Source: Sphaerospermopsis torques-reginae ITEP-024 (GTDB lineage: Bacteria > Cyanobacteriota > Cyanobacteriia > Cyanobacteriales > Nostocaceae). Taken from it: DNA of 64,000 nt. The notes under the pieces are model-generated. The model was not told the DNA's origin, did no database searches, and was given only the letters and a program-made list of their open reading frames with translations. The stretch is taken from positions 3,782,001 through 3,846,000 of the forward strand of contig NZ_CP080598.1 of NCBI RefSeq assembly GCF_019598945.1, written 5' to 3'. The translations under genes were made by a program, and so were the position numbers. This document shows positions 25,237 to 34,251 of this stretch, in pieces. The first letter of the stretch is position 1; every line of letters starts with the position of its first letter.

Positions 25237-26505
25237 ATGAAAGGATCATTTTTTAGTCGTAACACCAGATTAATCAGCCAAAAAATTATAGCATCCTGGG
25301 ATTCATTTAATCATTGGTTTTTCACAACTCCAGAAAGAGCTATACTAGAAGCTTATCAAGCTGCTCAAGCTATTCAAAAGATAGAAATAGAGCAATTTGG
25401 CGGTAAAAAAATTTCTCCCGAATCAGGTAATTATAGTGAAAACGTGATGGCTTTTTGGCGAGGAGATTTAAATAGAAATTTGGCTATTATCAAAGTGAGA
25501 CTAGCAGAATTTAAATTAGGTTTTACCTTTGCTGATACTGCCGATTCCAACTTAGTAGAAAAGCTCAATTTTATTGATGAAATTATCTCTAAGTATAGCA
25601 CACAAGAAGAAGCAATTACAGAAACGTTAAGCATTAATCTTGAAATTGAAACTGTTACCAATCAGGCAGATTCAGAAGAAGCTGAGATTATGAAAGAACC
25701 ATCTGCAACTCAAAAGAAAGGTGTATTGCCCCGTTCAATTGGTAGAACATTTAATAAAATTGCCAAGGATTTTACACCAACAGCAGAAGAAGAGTTTGTT
25801 AGAAATTATCGAACTTCTAGAACGAGAACAAGGAGAGCGGTGAGATTTTTATTACTGCTAATTATTATACCACTTTTAACGCAACATTTTTCTAAACAAT
25901 TATTATTAAAACCGATATTACAGCATTTTCAGAGTGAAAATACACCGACAATTTTTTTGAATTTAGAAATGGAGGAAAAAGCACTGAATGAATTAAAGGT
26001 TTTTGAGAAAAAATTGCAATTTGAAAGACTACTGCGTCAAGCACCAGAACTTTCACAAGAAGAAATTAAAGCTGAAGTAAAAAACAAAGCCATCGAAATA
26101 TCAGAAGAGTTTCGCTATCAGAGTAGCAGTGCTATTAGTAATGTATTTGCTGATGTGATATCACTAATTTCTTTTGCTATGGTTATTGCTTTGAGCAAAA
26201 AAGATATTGTTTTTATTCAGTCACTTCTAGATAAAATAGTCTACGGTTTAAGTGACAGTGCTAAAGCATTTTTAATTATTTTAATTACAGATATATTCGT
26301 TGGTTTCCACTCTCCACATGGTTGGGAAGTTCTTTTAGAAGGTGTTGCTCAACATTTAGGTTTACCAGCAAGTAGAAACGCGATATTTTTGTTTATTGCG
26401 ACATTTCCAGTCATATTAAATACTATATTTAAATACTGGATATTCCGTTATTTGAGTCGCTTGTCACCTTCAGCATTAGCAACATTAAAAGAAATGGATG
26501 AATAA
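25237..26505 (+). CDS. pcxA: Proton extrusion protein PcxA (CemA family)
   Basis: 422 residues, inner-membrane protein needed for light-driven proton extrusion and linked to CO2 uptake; chloroplast CemA is its homologue. The N-terminal 190 residues are soluble and variable. Then comes FVRNYRTSRTRTRRAVRFLL leading into the first span, a long loop with coiled-coil character, and three more spans: FADVISLISFAMVIALSKKD, KAFLIILITDIFVGFHSPHGWE and a final span before FKYWIFRYLSRLSPSA. The HSPHGWE motif is the clearest signature. Its activity in exporting protons complements the CO2-hydrating NDH-1 complex encoded upstream. A perfect hairpin repeat follows 15 bases after the stop. Confidence 0.93.
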   Translation: MKGSFFSRNTRLISQKIIASWDSFNHWFFTTPERAILEAYQAAQAIQKIEIEQFGGKKISPESGNYSENVMAFWRGDLNRNLAIIKVRLAEFKLGFTFADTADSNLVEKLNFIDEIISKYSTQEEAITETLSINLEIETVTNQADSEEAEIMKEPSATQKKGVLPRSIGRTFNKIAKDFTPTAEEEFVRNYRTSRTRTRRAVRFLLLLIIIPLLTQHFSKQLLLKPILQHFQSENTPTIFLNLEMEEKALNELKVFEKKLQFERLLRQAPELSQEEIKAEVKNKAIEISEEFRYQSSSAISNVFADVISLISFAMVIALSKKDIVFIQSLLDKIVYGLSDSAKAFLIILITDIFVGFHSPHGWEVLLEGVAQHLGLPASRNAIFLFIATFPVILNTIFKYWIFRYLSRLSPSALATLKEMDE

Positions 26506-26520
26506 TTTATAAATCATGAG

Positions 26521-26559
26521 TCAAGATCCCCGACTTCTTCAAGAAGTCGGGGATCTTGA
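26521..26559. repeat. Perfect hairpin repeat with 19-bp arms, 3' of pcxA
   Basis: TCAAGATCCCCGACTTCTT, one C, then its exact reverse complement. No T-run follows, so it is not a standard intrinsic terminator, though it could stop or protect the pcxA transcript. The same core (16-bp arms) is found at 48717-48749, 3' of rbrA. Confidence 0.9.
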
Positions 26560-26783
26560 TGATCTGAGTTTGGTGATCTTAGTCATTTTGTCAAGATCCC
26601 AAAAATTTTTCATGAATACATAAAAAGATTTAGTGCATAAACTCCAGTTTTCTGCTAATAATTGAGGTTAATAATTGCTTTGTTTTTGAAAAAAAAGTGA
26701 TTATTCATACAGTTGAATGTTAATATTCAGCATTAACTCTAGGATAAAAATCAATTTAGAAGTGTAGTTCCCGACTTAGACTT

Positions 26784-27983
26784 ATGAATCTCTTATTCAA
26801 TCGTAAATTCCAACTTTTAGCAGGTATTGTTGCTTTTTTTCTGGTCATTTCCACTCATCAATATCTATATGCACAGTCAGAAACTCAGCAACTAATATCA
26901 CAACAACCAACTACACAAAATCAACCTAATAAACAAGATAAATCTATATTTTATTCTGTCATTGATGAATGGCGAAAATATAAATATAGTGTTAATGGTC
27001 AACACATTTTAAAACCTGTGAAATTACCAACAGCTAAGGTGAATTTCAATCAAAATGATTTATTAACTGTTCTCATTAATACGAGAAAATATTTTCAAAC
27101 TTACAAAGAGCAAGATCCAAATATTTCCCGCAATGGACTGTTATTAAGTCAAGGAGTTACAGTTGAAGAAGTGATCAAAACATTGGATTTTATGATTACT
27201 GTTTTAGAGGAGGATATTAGCAAGAATCGCCCGACTCGGTTACAAGATCCTAATTTTATCAATGCTAATTTTCGTGTGATTAAATGGTCAGCTTATAATC
27301 CCGAAAAACCCGGACAAAAACAACTGAGAATTACCAAATATGCTGTTTTTACTCATACTGGTTCTCATACCAAAACAGCTAAATATAATATCCCAATTTA
27401 TAGCTTAAAAGACGATTTAGCTGGTGATAAATTCTACACAAAATATACAAAACAAGATGTTTTGTCGGGGATTTATGAACCAGGTGGTAAAGAATTTGGT
27501 AAAGTCAAACCTTTGGCATATCTCACCCGTGAAGGTTTAGAAGAAGCATTAATGCAGGGAACAATTTTGATTAATTTTACAGATGGAACAAAGGCATTTT
27601 TTAATGTAGACAGAAACAATGGAATTTCTTATGTTAGAGGATTAAAAGCCACAGCACAAAAGCGTTATTGGTATTTTCGACAAGTTGATGCAATTAAAGG
27701 TTATGGATATAAGATTGATGCGAAAATTTCCATTAAACCTGGTGTAACTTTTGCGGGAGATGTGCTAAACATTGGCTTGGGAAGAGTTATTATGATGGAG
27801 TATAATCAAGGTGGAAGTAAGCGCCTACAAATGGGGGTAATAGCAGATACAGGTGGCGCATTTTTACCCAATTTACATCAATTAGATTACCTGGCAGGTA
27901 TTTTTAAAAATCAGGCAGAATTTAGGCGGTATATCCGCAAATTACCAGAATATGCTACTGCATATATTTTGGTAAAGAAGTGA
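26784..27983 (+). CDS. Secreted protein with possible MltA/3D-like barrel, function unknown
   Basis: 399 residues. Signal peptide about 1-30 (LLAGIVAFFLVISTHQYLYAQ), a Gln/Thr-rich linker to about 52, then a folded region. Segments LSGIYEPGGKEFG, PLAYLTREGLEEALMQG, YWYFRQVDAIKGYGYKID and MGVIADTGGAFLPNLHQLDYLAG are arranged in the order of the MltA/3D double-psi barrel (GYYEP, lower-case matching PLY..T, ADTGGA). If so, it would act on peptidoglycan in the periplasm as a lytic transglycosylase. The match is weak and the catalytic Asp, which would be in the ADTGG segment, needs a structural check. It is transcribed alone, with 278 bases upstream that hold the hairpin repeat. Confidence 0.6.
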   Translation: MNLLFNRKFQLLAGIVAFFLVISTHQYLYAQSETQQLISQQPTTQNQPNKQDKSIFYSVIDEWRKYKYSVNGQHILKPVKLPTAKVNFNQNDLLTVLINTRKYFQTYKEQDPNISRNGLLLSQGVTVEEVIKTLDFMITVLEEDISKNRPTRLQDPNFINANFRVIKWSAYNPEKPGQKQLRITKYAVFTHTGSHTKTAKYNIPIYSLKDDLAGDKFYTKYTKQDVLSGIYEPGGKEFGKVKPLAYLTREGLEEALMQGTILINFTDGTKAFFNVDRNNGISYVRGLKATAQKRYWYFRQVDAIKGYGYKIDAKISIKPGVTFAGDVLNIGLGRVIMMEYNQGGSKRLQMGVIADTGGAFLPNLHQLDYLAGIFKNQAEFRRYIRKLPEYATAYILVKK

Positions 27984-28040
27984 AAAAAAGTGTTAGCATT
28001 CAGCCATAAGTAGTCAAAAAGAGACACAAAAAACTGAAAT

Positions 28041-28180
28041 AATGGACAATTAACAATTGTCCATTATTAATTGATAATTACCTCTCCAGTTAAAGCAAAA
28101 GGATTGAAAAAGCGGAATATTTTGCTTTTTTAACCTTGAAAGGGGAGGTTTTAAACTTTGAATAAAACAATTATCAATTG
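28041..28180. repeat. MITE-like element, CCTCTCC/GGGGAGG family, copy A
   Basis: The ends are AATGGACAATTAACAATTG-like on the left and ACAATTATCAATTGAT on the right, forming long imperfect inverted repeats of ACAATT/AATTGT words. The centre has CCTCTCC, AGGATTGAAAAAG, a hairpin, and GGGGAGGTTTTAAA. Close copies are at 41276-41430 (complete) and 31221-31352 (degenerate), with half a copy at 49870-49934. Confidence 0.8.
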
Positions 28181-28303
28181 ATATCGCTATGGCAGTGCTA
28201 AAACCCTAAAAAATATATGTAGTTTTTCTTGCTAATTTTTAATATTTATTGTATAATTATAACAGTTAATATACTCAAAGTTACTGGCTAATAAATCAAA
28301 AAA

Positions 28304-29053
28304 ATGAAAGAAACTGAAAGAAATTTTATGTATCAATTTTTAAAACCTGTTGCATTAAATTTGTTAGCACTGACTATTGTTTTGATATTGCAACCAGATG
28401 TAGTTTTTGCACAGGAAAATGTGAATATATCTGCTGTCAATCCCCAAGCTATTTTAAAAGATGCTTTACAATGGATTGATAGTCTTGGTACAGTGGGAGC
28501 AATAGCTTTTATTGCTATCTATATTGTGGCGACTGTTGCTTTTTTACCAGGTTCGATTTTAACTTTAGGTGCGGGTGTTTTATTTGATGTTTTTTGGGGT
28601 TCGGTTTATGTATTTATCGGTGCTACTTTAGGTGCAACAGCAGCATTTTTGATAGGGCGTTATTTAACGAGAAATTGGGTAATTAAAAAAATTGCAGATA
28701 ATAAAAAATTTGCTGCTATTGATAAAGCTGTAGGAAGAGAAGGTTTAAAAATAGTGTTGTTAACGCGACTTTCTCCGATATTTCCTTTCAATTTATTAAA
28801 CTATGCTTTTGGAGTTACTGCTGTTTCTCTTAAAGATTATTTTCTTGGTTGTGTGGGGATGATTCCTGGTACAATTATGTATGTTTATATTGGTTCTTTG
28901 GCTGGTAATTTGGCTTTAATTGGTACGGAAAATCAACCTACTAATTCTACTTTCACATGGATTATTAGAATTGTGGGTTTTATTGCCACTGTTGCTGTCA
29001 CAATTTATGTAACTAAGATAGCTAAAAAAGCTTTAGAAATAATTGATAATTGA
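28304..29053 (+). CDS. TVP38/TMEM64-family (VTT domain) membrane protein
   Basis: 249 residues. A signal-like first span (LNLLALTIVLILQPDVVFA) is followed by VTT-domain features: FLPGSILTLGAGVLFDVFWG, LGATAAFLIGRYLTRNWV, and LLTRLSPIFPFNLLNYAFG, ending with a final span before KIAKKALEI. VTT/DedA proteins include lipid scramblases and transporters of the plasma membrane. A shorter start at ATG 28328 is possible. The gene is followed after 141 bases, on the same strand, by a MerA-like flavoprotein; this neighbour pair recurs in cyanobacteria, which suggests a shared process. Confidence 0.85.
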   Translation: MKETERNFMYQFLKPVALNLLALTIVLILQPDVVFAQENVNISAVNPQAILKDALQWIDSLGTVGAIAFIAIYIVATVAFLPGSILTLGAGVLFDVFWGSVYVFIGATLGATAAFLIGRYLTRNWVIKKIADNKKFAAIDKAVGREGLKIVLLTRLSPIFPFNLLNYAFGVTAVSLKDYFLGCVGMIPGTIMYVYIGSLAGNLALIGTENQPTNSTFTWIIRIVGFIATVAVTIYVTKIAKKALEIIDN

Positions 29054-29194
29054 TAATTGATAATTTTTTCAAAAATGTTAAATACAAAACTCACAAAATT
29101 TTCTGAAGACTATATGTATTGTAAATACAACACCGGATTAAATTAAAACGACAATCACAAGATAATTTATACTACATTTTTAGAGGCAATATTA

Positions 29195-30742
29195 ATGTCT
29201 AATTCAGAATTTGAAAGAATCACAGTTTTACCAATGGATGAATATAATCAAAGATTGGTAGCTAATGTACATCCAGAAAATTGGGTCAATCCCCAACCTG
29301 CGGAATGTTATGATTTAGTAGTAATTGGTGCGGGTACTGCGGGTTTGGTTGTTGCTGCGGGTGCTGCGGGTTTAGGTTTGGGTTTAAAAGTAGCATTAAT
29401 TGAAAAACATCTCATGGGTGGAGATTGTTTAAATGTTGGTTGTGTACCATCGAAAGCTTTAATTCGTTCTTCTCGTGTGGTTGGTGAAATTGGCAAAGCT
29501 AAAAATTTAGGTGTGAATATTTCCCAAAATTATGATGTTGATTTTGCCACAGTTATGGCTAGATTACGTAAAATTAGAGCAGGTATTAGTCATCATGATT
29601 CAGCAGCAAGATTCAAAAATTTAGGAGTAGATGTTTTTTTAGGAAGTGGTAAATTTGCTAGTAATAATACTATAGCAGTTGATGGACAAATTCTCAAGTT
29701 TAAAAAAGCGGTAATTGCCACAGGTGCAAGAGCAGTAAAACCGGAAATTAGAGGTATTGAAGAGGCAGGATTTTTAACTAATGAAAATGTATTTTCTATG
29801 ATTCAAAAACCTGATAAATTAGCGGTAATTGGTGGCGGTCTTATTGGTTGTGAATTGGCGCAAGCTTTCCGGCGTTTAGGTTGTGAAGTGACGTTATTTC
29901 ATAAAGGTTCGCATATTTTAAATAAAGAAGATCGGGAAGCAGCGGAAATTTTACAAAAAGTTTTTAGTGATGAAGGAATTAGATTAGTTTTAAATTGTCA
30001 GTTAGAAGAAGTGGTGACAGTAACGGAAGGCAAACGGCTGTATTTTTCAGCTAATGGAAATCGAGATTCTGTAACTGTTAATGAAATTTTAGTAGGTGCA
30101 GGAAGAGCGCCAAATGTGGAAGGTTTGAATTTGGAAGCGGTGGGTGTAGAGTATGACAAAAAGCATGGTGTGAAAATAAATGATTATCTACAAACTACCA
30201 ACCCTAATATTTATGCAGCAGGTGATATATGTATGAATTGGAAATTTACTCATGCGGCAGATGCTGCTGCTAGAATAGTTATTAAAAATACGCTTTTTTC
30301 ACCTTTTGGTTTAGGACGTTCTCAACTCAGTAAATTAGTAATACCTTGGGTGACATATACTGATCCAGAAATTGCCCATGTGGGAATGTATGCAGAAGCA
30401 GCGGAAAAAATGGGTTTAGAAGTGGCGACAATTAAAATTGATTTTAATCATGTAGATCGAGCAATAACTGATAGTGAAGAATTGGGATTTTTAAAGATTT
30501 ACCACAAAAAAGGAACTGATGAAATTATCGGTGCAACCATTGTTGCGAGTCATGCAGGAGAAATGATTTCAGAACTTACCACCGCTATTGTGAATAAAAT
30601 TGGTTTAAGTAAATTAACTAATGTAATTCATCCTTACCCCACTCAAGCGGAAGCAATTAAAAAAGCAGCAGACGCTTATCGTCGTACACTACTAACACCC
30701 AGAACTAAAAGACTTTTGAAATTTTTAACTAAGTTTTCTTGA
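29195..30742 (+). CDS. MerA-like pyridine nucleotide-disulfide oxidoreductase
   Basis: 515 residues, FAD- and NAD(P)H-binding. Residues about 43-75 hold the FAD site (VVIGAGTAGLVVAAGAAGLG), then GGDCLNVGCVPSKALIRSSR with the redox-active CxxxxC, NAD(P) site AVIGGGLIGCELAQAFRRLG, and YAAGDICMN. The C-terminal dimerisation domain has HPYPTQAEAIKKAAD with the His-Glu pair. The extreme C-terminal Cys-Cys of true mercuric reductases is absent; the protein ends KRLLKFLTKFS. It resembles Synechocystis Slr1849-type proteins called mercuric reductase. The real substrate is uncertain; dihydrolipoamide or another disulfide is possible. It forms a likely operon with the VTT gene upstream. Confidence 0.86.
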   Translation: MSNSEFERITVLPMDEYNQRLVANVHPENWVNPQPAECYDLVVIGAGTAGLVVAAGAAGLGLGLKVALIEKHLMGGDCLNVGCVPSKALIRSSRVVGEIGKAKNLGVNISQNYDVDFATVMARLRKIRAGISHHDSAARFKNLGVDVFLGSGKFASNNTIAVDGQILKFKKAVIATGARAVKPEIRGIEEAGFLTNENVFSMIQKPDKLAVIGGGLIGCELAQAFRRLGCEVTLFHKGSHILNKEDREAAEILQKVFSDEGIRLVLNCQLEEVVTVTEGKRLYFSANGNRDSVTVNEILVGAGRAPNVEGLNLEAVGVEYDKKHGVKINDYLQTTNPNIYAAGDICMNWKFTHAADAAARIVIKNTLFSPFGLGRSQLSKLVIPWVTYTDPEIAHVGMYAEAAEKMGLEVATIKIDFNHVDRAITDSEELGFLKIYHKKGTDEIIGATIVASHAGEMISELTTAIVNKIGLSKLTNVIHPYPTQAEAIKKAADAYRRTLLTPRTKRLLKFLTKFS

Positions 30743-30818
30743 TGGGTAAAAATTTAATCAGGAGCGTCTATTTTTTTCCTATTATTAAAATTATTCTGAC
30801 TTCTGACTCCTGACTTTT

Positions 30819-31076
30819 TTAAAGTTCTGATTCCGTTTCAGGAGCAATTATTTCCCCAGTACCCATTTTTAAAATCATATCCTGGTCGGTAATCAGTTCA
30901 TTAAGTTCTTTAACTTTTAAATTCATCAGTTCACAAGCTATACGTAATTCTTCAGCAAATGTTTTAATATCATCACCATAGCCACATTGATAAGCAGCTA
31001 TTTTAATGCCTTGTTTAGCATTTGCTCTAGCACAATCTACTAATTCTGTACCATGTAATTGTGTTGGCGATACCAT
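30819..31076 (-). CDS. Small conserved-type soluble protein, function unknown
   Basis: 85 residues, no signal peptide or span. It contains MVSPTQLHGTELVDCARANA, AAYQCGYGDDIKTFAEELRIACELM and an acidic tail ending APETESEL. The helix-rich middle looks like a small dimer. I do not recognise the family. It is convergent with the MerA-like gene, with an STRR-like CTGACTCCTGAC fragment between them. The frame is well formed and codon use agrees with neighbours. Confidence 0.65.
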   Translation of the reverse strand: MVSPTQLHGTELVDCARANAKQGIKIAAYQCGYGDDIKTFAEELRIACELMNLKVKELNELITDQDMILKMGTGEIIAPETESEL

Positions 31077-31890
31077 ATATTTAGTTATTATTGATTATAC
31101 AATTTTCCCTAGATAGATTATCAATCATGACAGCTTCAGTCATCCCTCTAATGGCAGAATATAGAGAATATAGATCCCCAACCTCTCAAAGAAGTCAAGG
31201 ATCTAGGGATGAGTGATTCAACAATGGACAATTAACAAAATGGACAATTAACAATAGAAAATTGATAATTACCTCTCATTCCTTCCCTGGAAGTGAAAAA
31301 ACAGAGAATTTTAAAACCGGGAATGAAAAATTTGTCAATTATCAATTATCAAGCTTCCACTCGTCTTTGGCAATTTCCGACTTTTATACCCCGGATATTT
31401 GCAAACTAATATTTGCAAAATGCGCTCATTTATGGCAAATAAGCGCGGATTTTTAAGCTTCCTCCTCACATCTCACACGCTCTTAATCCAACCACTGAAA
31501 ACAAGTACACAACTCTCTGTTGATGCAGGATTTATCCTTTACATCTGCTCTTAATTTAACTATTATTTCCTGGTTGTTTATCGTTCCCAAGAAATAAAGA
31601 AAATGTTAATTTTATCAACCCTAAGATGTAGTTAGAATTAATTGTAAATTATGGATTTTGCCTGATGATGAATATGGGTGATTTCACAGATTTGATACCT
31701 TATCAGTAGATTTAAAAACTCATTGGTGACAATATTTAAACTGAACATAACTCAAATAACCATTGCAAATTATTTACTCAATTAACAAAAAGATACATAC
31801 ACAATCATCATCTCATGTCTTCCTTGGGATATACCTGAGATAGAAAGACTGAAGAGAGATATATTTTGGTACAAATGTGGGGTATCGGTT
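31077..31890. other. Long intergenic region with two repeat elements
   Basis: It contains a degenerate hairpin repeat (31172-31204, GATCCCCAAC ... GTCAAGGATC), a degenerate copy of the CCTCTCC element (31221-31352), and about 540 bases of AT-rich DNA in which I see no gene. One open frame across 31262-31456 is repeat sequence read as protein. Confidence 0.6.
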
Positions 31891-33495
31891 ATGGTAAAAA
31901 TGAATATTTCCGAGCTAGAGCAGATTGATAAGTTTCGTAACTTACAGTTAACTTTGCGCGATCGCTGGAAAACTAGCGAATTATTTGACAACAGTGAAGC
32001 GGATATTTTAATTGTTCCTTCTTTGAGTATCGATCAACGAGAACTACAAAAAATTGAAGGCTGTGAACATTATGAAGAAAGATTACTATTTTCTTTAATC
32101 CGGTTGCGAAATCCCCGCAATAGGTTAATTTATGTAACATCAATGCCCCTACACCCTAGCATCATTGACTACTATTTACAACTACTACCAGGAATACCAT
32201 TTTCCCATGCTCGTCATCGTTTATTACTACTTTCTACTTATGATTCTTCCCTAAAACCTCTCAGTCAAAAAATCTTAGAACGTCCGCGTTTGATAGAAAG
32301 AATTCGTCAAGCTTTGCGGTTAGATAAAGCTTTTATGACTTGTTACAATTCCACATTTTGGGAAGCAGAATTATCACTGAAATTGAATGTTCCTTTGTAT
32401 GCTGCTGCACCAGATTTACAAATTTGGGGGACAAAAAGCGGGAGTAGAGAAATTTTTAATCAAAGCAATGTACCCCATCCAGAAGGTAGCAAATTAGTTT
32501 GGAACTACCAAGATTTAGCCACAGCAGCAGCTAATTTATGGGAAAGTCAACCGACATTAAAAAGGATGGTTGTGAAACTAAATGAAGGTATTTCTGGAGA
32601 AGGAAATGCAATTTTGGATCTCCGTCCATTGCTAGATGTTGCACCAGGGAAAAGTTCCCACAGTGAAAGAGTAGAAAAAATCAGTAGTAACTTTACAAAT
32701 TTGCGCTTTCAAGCTACACAAGAAACTTGGGATAATTTCTCTCAAAGAATCCCAGAATTAGGTGCAATAGTAGAATCATTTATAGAAGGTGAAATCAAAT
32801 TTTCTCCTAGTGTTCAAGGACGGATCACACCTGATGGAAAAGTAGAAATACTTTCCACCCATGATCAAATTCTCGGCGGACCTGACGGACAAATTTATCT
32901 TGGTTGTCGGTTTCCTGCGGATGAAAAGTATCGAGTACAATTACAAACTTTAGGTTTACAAGTAGGTAAAAAACTAGCAGAAAAAGGAGCATTAGAAAGA
33001 TTTGGCGTTGATTTTGTTGTTGTTGATCAAGGAAATGGTAAATGGGATATTCAAGCGATAGAAATTAACCTCCGCAAAGGTGGAACTACTCACCCTTTTA
33101 TGACTTTGAAATTATTAACTAATGGACGCTATGACTTGTCCACAGGTTTATTTTATAGTCAACAAGGAAAACCTAAATATTACGTCGCTACAGACAACTT
33201 ACAAAAAGACCGCTATCGGGGATTATTACCTAATGATTTAATGGATATTATTGCCCATCATAGATTACATTTTGATAGCGGAACAGAAACAGGAACAGTA
33301 TTTCATCTCATGGGTTGTCTTTCTCAATTTGGTAAATTGGGATTAACAAGTATTGGAGATTCTCCCCAACAAGCAGAAGACATTTATAACCAAGTTGTTC
33401 AAGTTTTAGATCAAGAAACCAGTGAAGAACATAATAGTTATCATCTGTTTTCAGATTATGCTTTCCCTATTTCTGGAGATACTTTTGGTTATTGA
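31891..33495 (+). CDS. PGM1-related ATP-grasp peptide ligase
   Basis: 534 residues. The N-terminal 200 residues match the pre-ATP-grasp type domain (ILIVPSLSIDQRELQ, HYEERLLFSLIRLRNPRNRLIYVTS). The ATP-grasp core includes VVKLNEGISGEGNAIL, GAIVESFIEGE, ALERFGVDFVVVDQG and IQAIEINLRKGGTTHP with metal-binding Glu and Asn. The C-terminal 110 residues resemble PGM1_C (VFHLMGCLSQFGKLGLTSIGDSPQQA). PGM1 of pheganomycin synthesis joins carboxylates to peptides. No precursor peptide or other biosynthetic gene is near, so the cyanobacterial enzyme probably makes or modifies a small acylated metabolite on its own; that is inference. It follows an 814-base gap, so it has its own promoter. Confidence 0.83.
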   Translation: MVKMNISELEQIDKFRNLQLTLRDRWKTSELFDNSEADILIVPSLSIDQRELQKIEGCEHYEERLLFSLIRLRNPRNRLIYVTSMPLHPSIIDYYLQLLPGIPFSHARHRLLLLSTYDSSLKPLSQKILERPRLIERIRQALRLDKAFMTCYNSTFWEAELSLKLNVPLYAAAPDLQIWGTKSGSREIFNQSNVPHPEGSKLVWNYQDLATAAANLWESQPTLKRMVVKLNEGISGEGNAILDLRPLLDVAPGKSSHSERVEKISSNFTNLRFQATQETWDNFSQRIPELGAIVESFIEGEIKFSPSVQGRITPDGKVEILSTHDQILGGPDGQIYLGCRFPADEKYRVQLQTLGLQVGKKLAEKGALERFGVDFVVVDQGNGKWDIQAIEINLRKGGTTHPFMTLKLLTNGRYDLSTGLFYSQQGKPKYYVATDNLQKDRYRGLLPNDLMDIIAHHRLHFDSGTETGTVFHLMGCLSQFGKLGLTSIGDSPQQAEDIYNQVVQVLDQETSEEHNSYHLFSDYAFPISGDTFGY

Positions 33496-33503
33496 AGTAT
33501 TCA

Positions 33504-33780
33504 GTAGGGGTTTAGCAGTGTTCATAGGTGTCAACTTAACGTTAAAACCCATAACCCGACTGGGAATTAATTCCCAGTCTCATAGCAAAAGTCATCTAAA
33601 GATGACTAAAATAAATACAAAATTTTGCAATTATTTAGTTTACTTTAGTAAACTTTAGCTATTAGCCCGGAAATATGGCTAACGCCACGCTACGCTATCA
33701 TTTCTGGGCGGGTGCGGAAGCCAAACAAATAAGCTATCTGTAGCTTAAATTGACACCAATGAGCAGTGTTAAACCCTTAC
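33504..33780. repeat. 277-bp element with 36-bp terminal inverted repeats
   Basis: The left end (33504-33539, starting GTAGGGGTTTAGCAGTG) and the right end (33745-33780, ending GTGTTAAACCCTTAC) match at 30 of 36 positions as reverse complements. Inside are smaller inverted repeats: GACTGGGAATT/AATTCCCAGTC (33559-33580) and AGTTTACTTTAGTAAACT. No protein is encoded. A partial relative with the same right end lies at 39345-39380. Confidence 0.78.
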
Positions 33781-33805
33781 AGTAATCAGAATTAATTTTT
33801 ATAAA

Positions 33806-34204
33806 TTACCTACAAAACCGAGCAACAATTACACCTAACTGCACACTAAAAACTCCCAAAATTGCACTACCAAACCAATAACCAGTTGCAGTTAATAAAT
33901 TACCACCACGCATTAAAGCCAGAGATTCTAAACCATAAGTAGAAAAAGTTGTGTAAGCACCTAAAAAACCAGTAGCCACCATTAAACGTAATTCTGGAGA
34001 AATGATCGCTACCTTTTCCACTGCCAAAGTTGAAAAAAATCCCATTCCTAAACAACCGCTAACATTAATAAAAAACGTGCCATAGGGAAAACTTGTACCA
34101 AATCTGGATGCAAACCATAATGTTAAATAATAACGACTTAAAGCACCAGCGATCGCCCCAAAACTAATAGCTAACGCTTGACGCAAATTAGGATCTTGTA
34201 ACAT
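33806..34204 (-). CDS. crcB: Fluoride ion transporter CrcB (Fluc)
   Basis: 132 residues, four membrane spans, the size of one Fluc protomer; works as a dual-topology dimer exporting fluoride. [19 protein letters not shown] carries the pore Asn and the central break, and [19 protein letters not shown] has the sodium/fluoride-pathway TTFST. The N-terminus is [17 protein letters not shown]. Only one crcB gene is seen. I searched the 60 bases upstream for the crcB riboswitch and found no convincing consensus. A MITE-like element lies 48 bases upstream of the start, so the promoter is probably inside or just beside it. Confidence 0.93.
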   Translation of the reverse strand: MLQDPNLRQALAISFGAIAGALSRYYLTLWFASRFGTSFPYGTFFINVSGCLGMGFFSTLAVEKVAIISPELRLMVATGFLGAYTTFSTYGLESLALMRGGNLLTATGYWFGSAILGVFSVQLGVIVARFCR

Positions 34205-34251
34205 ATTTAATTTAAATTTTTGATGAGTTAATTAGATGATAAATTATCTCC

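Noticed and set aside
28081-28155. CRISPR-like words (GGATTGAAA next to CCTCTCC) in the MITE family
   Set aside because: Each copy stands alone; there are no regularly spaced identical repeats with unique spacers and no cas genes in the window.
31262-31456. 64-codon plus-strand frame in the 31-kb intergenic region
   Set aside because: Its first half is MITE sequence and it has no ribosome site or recognisable protein features.
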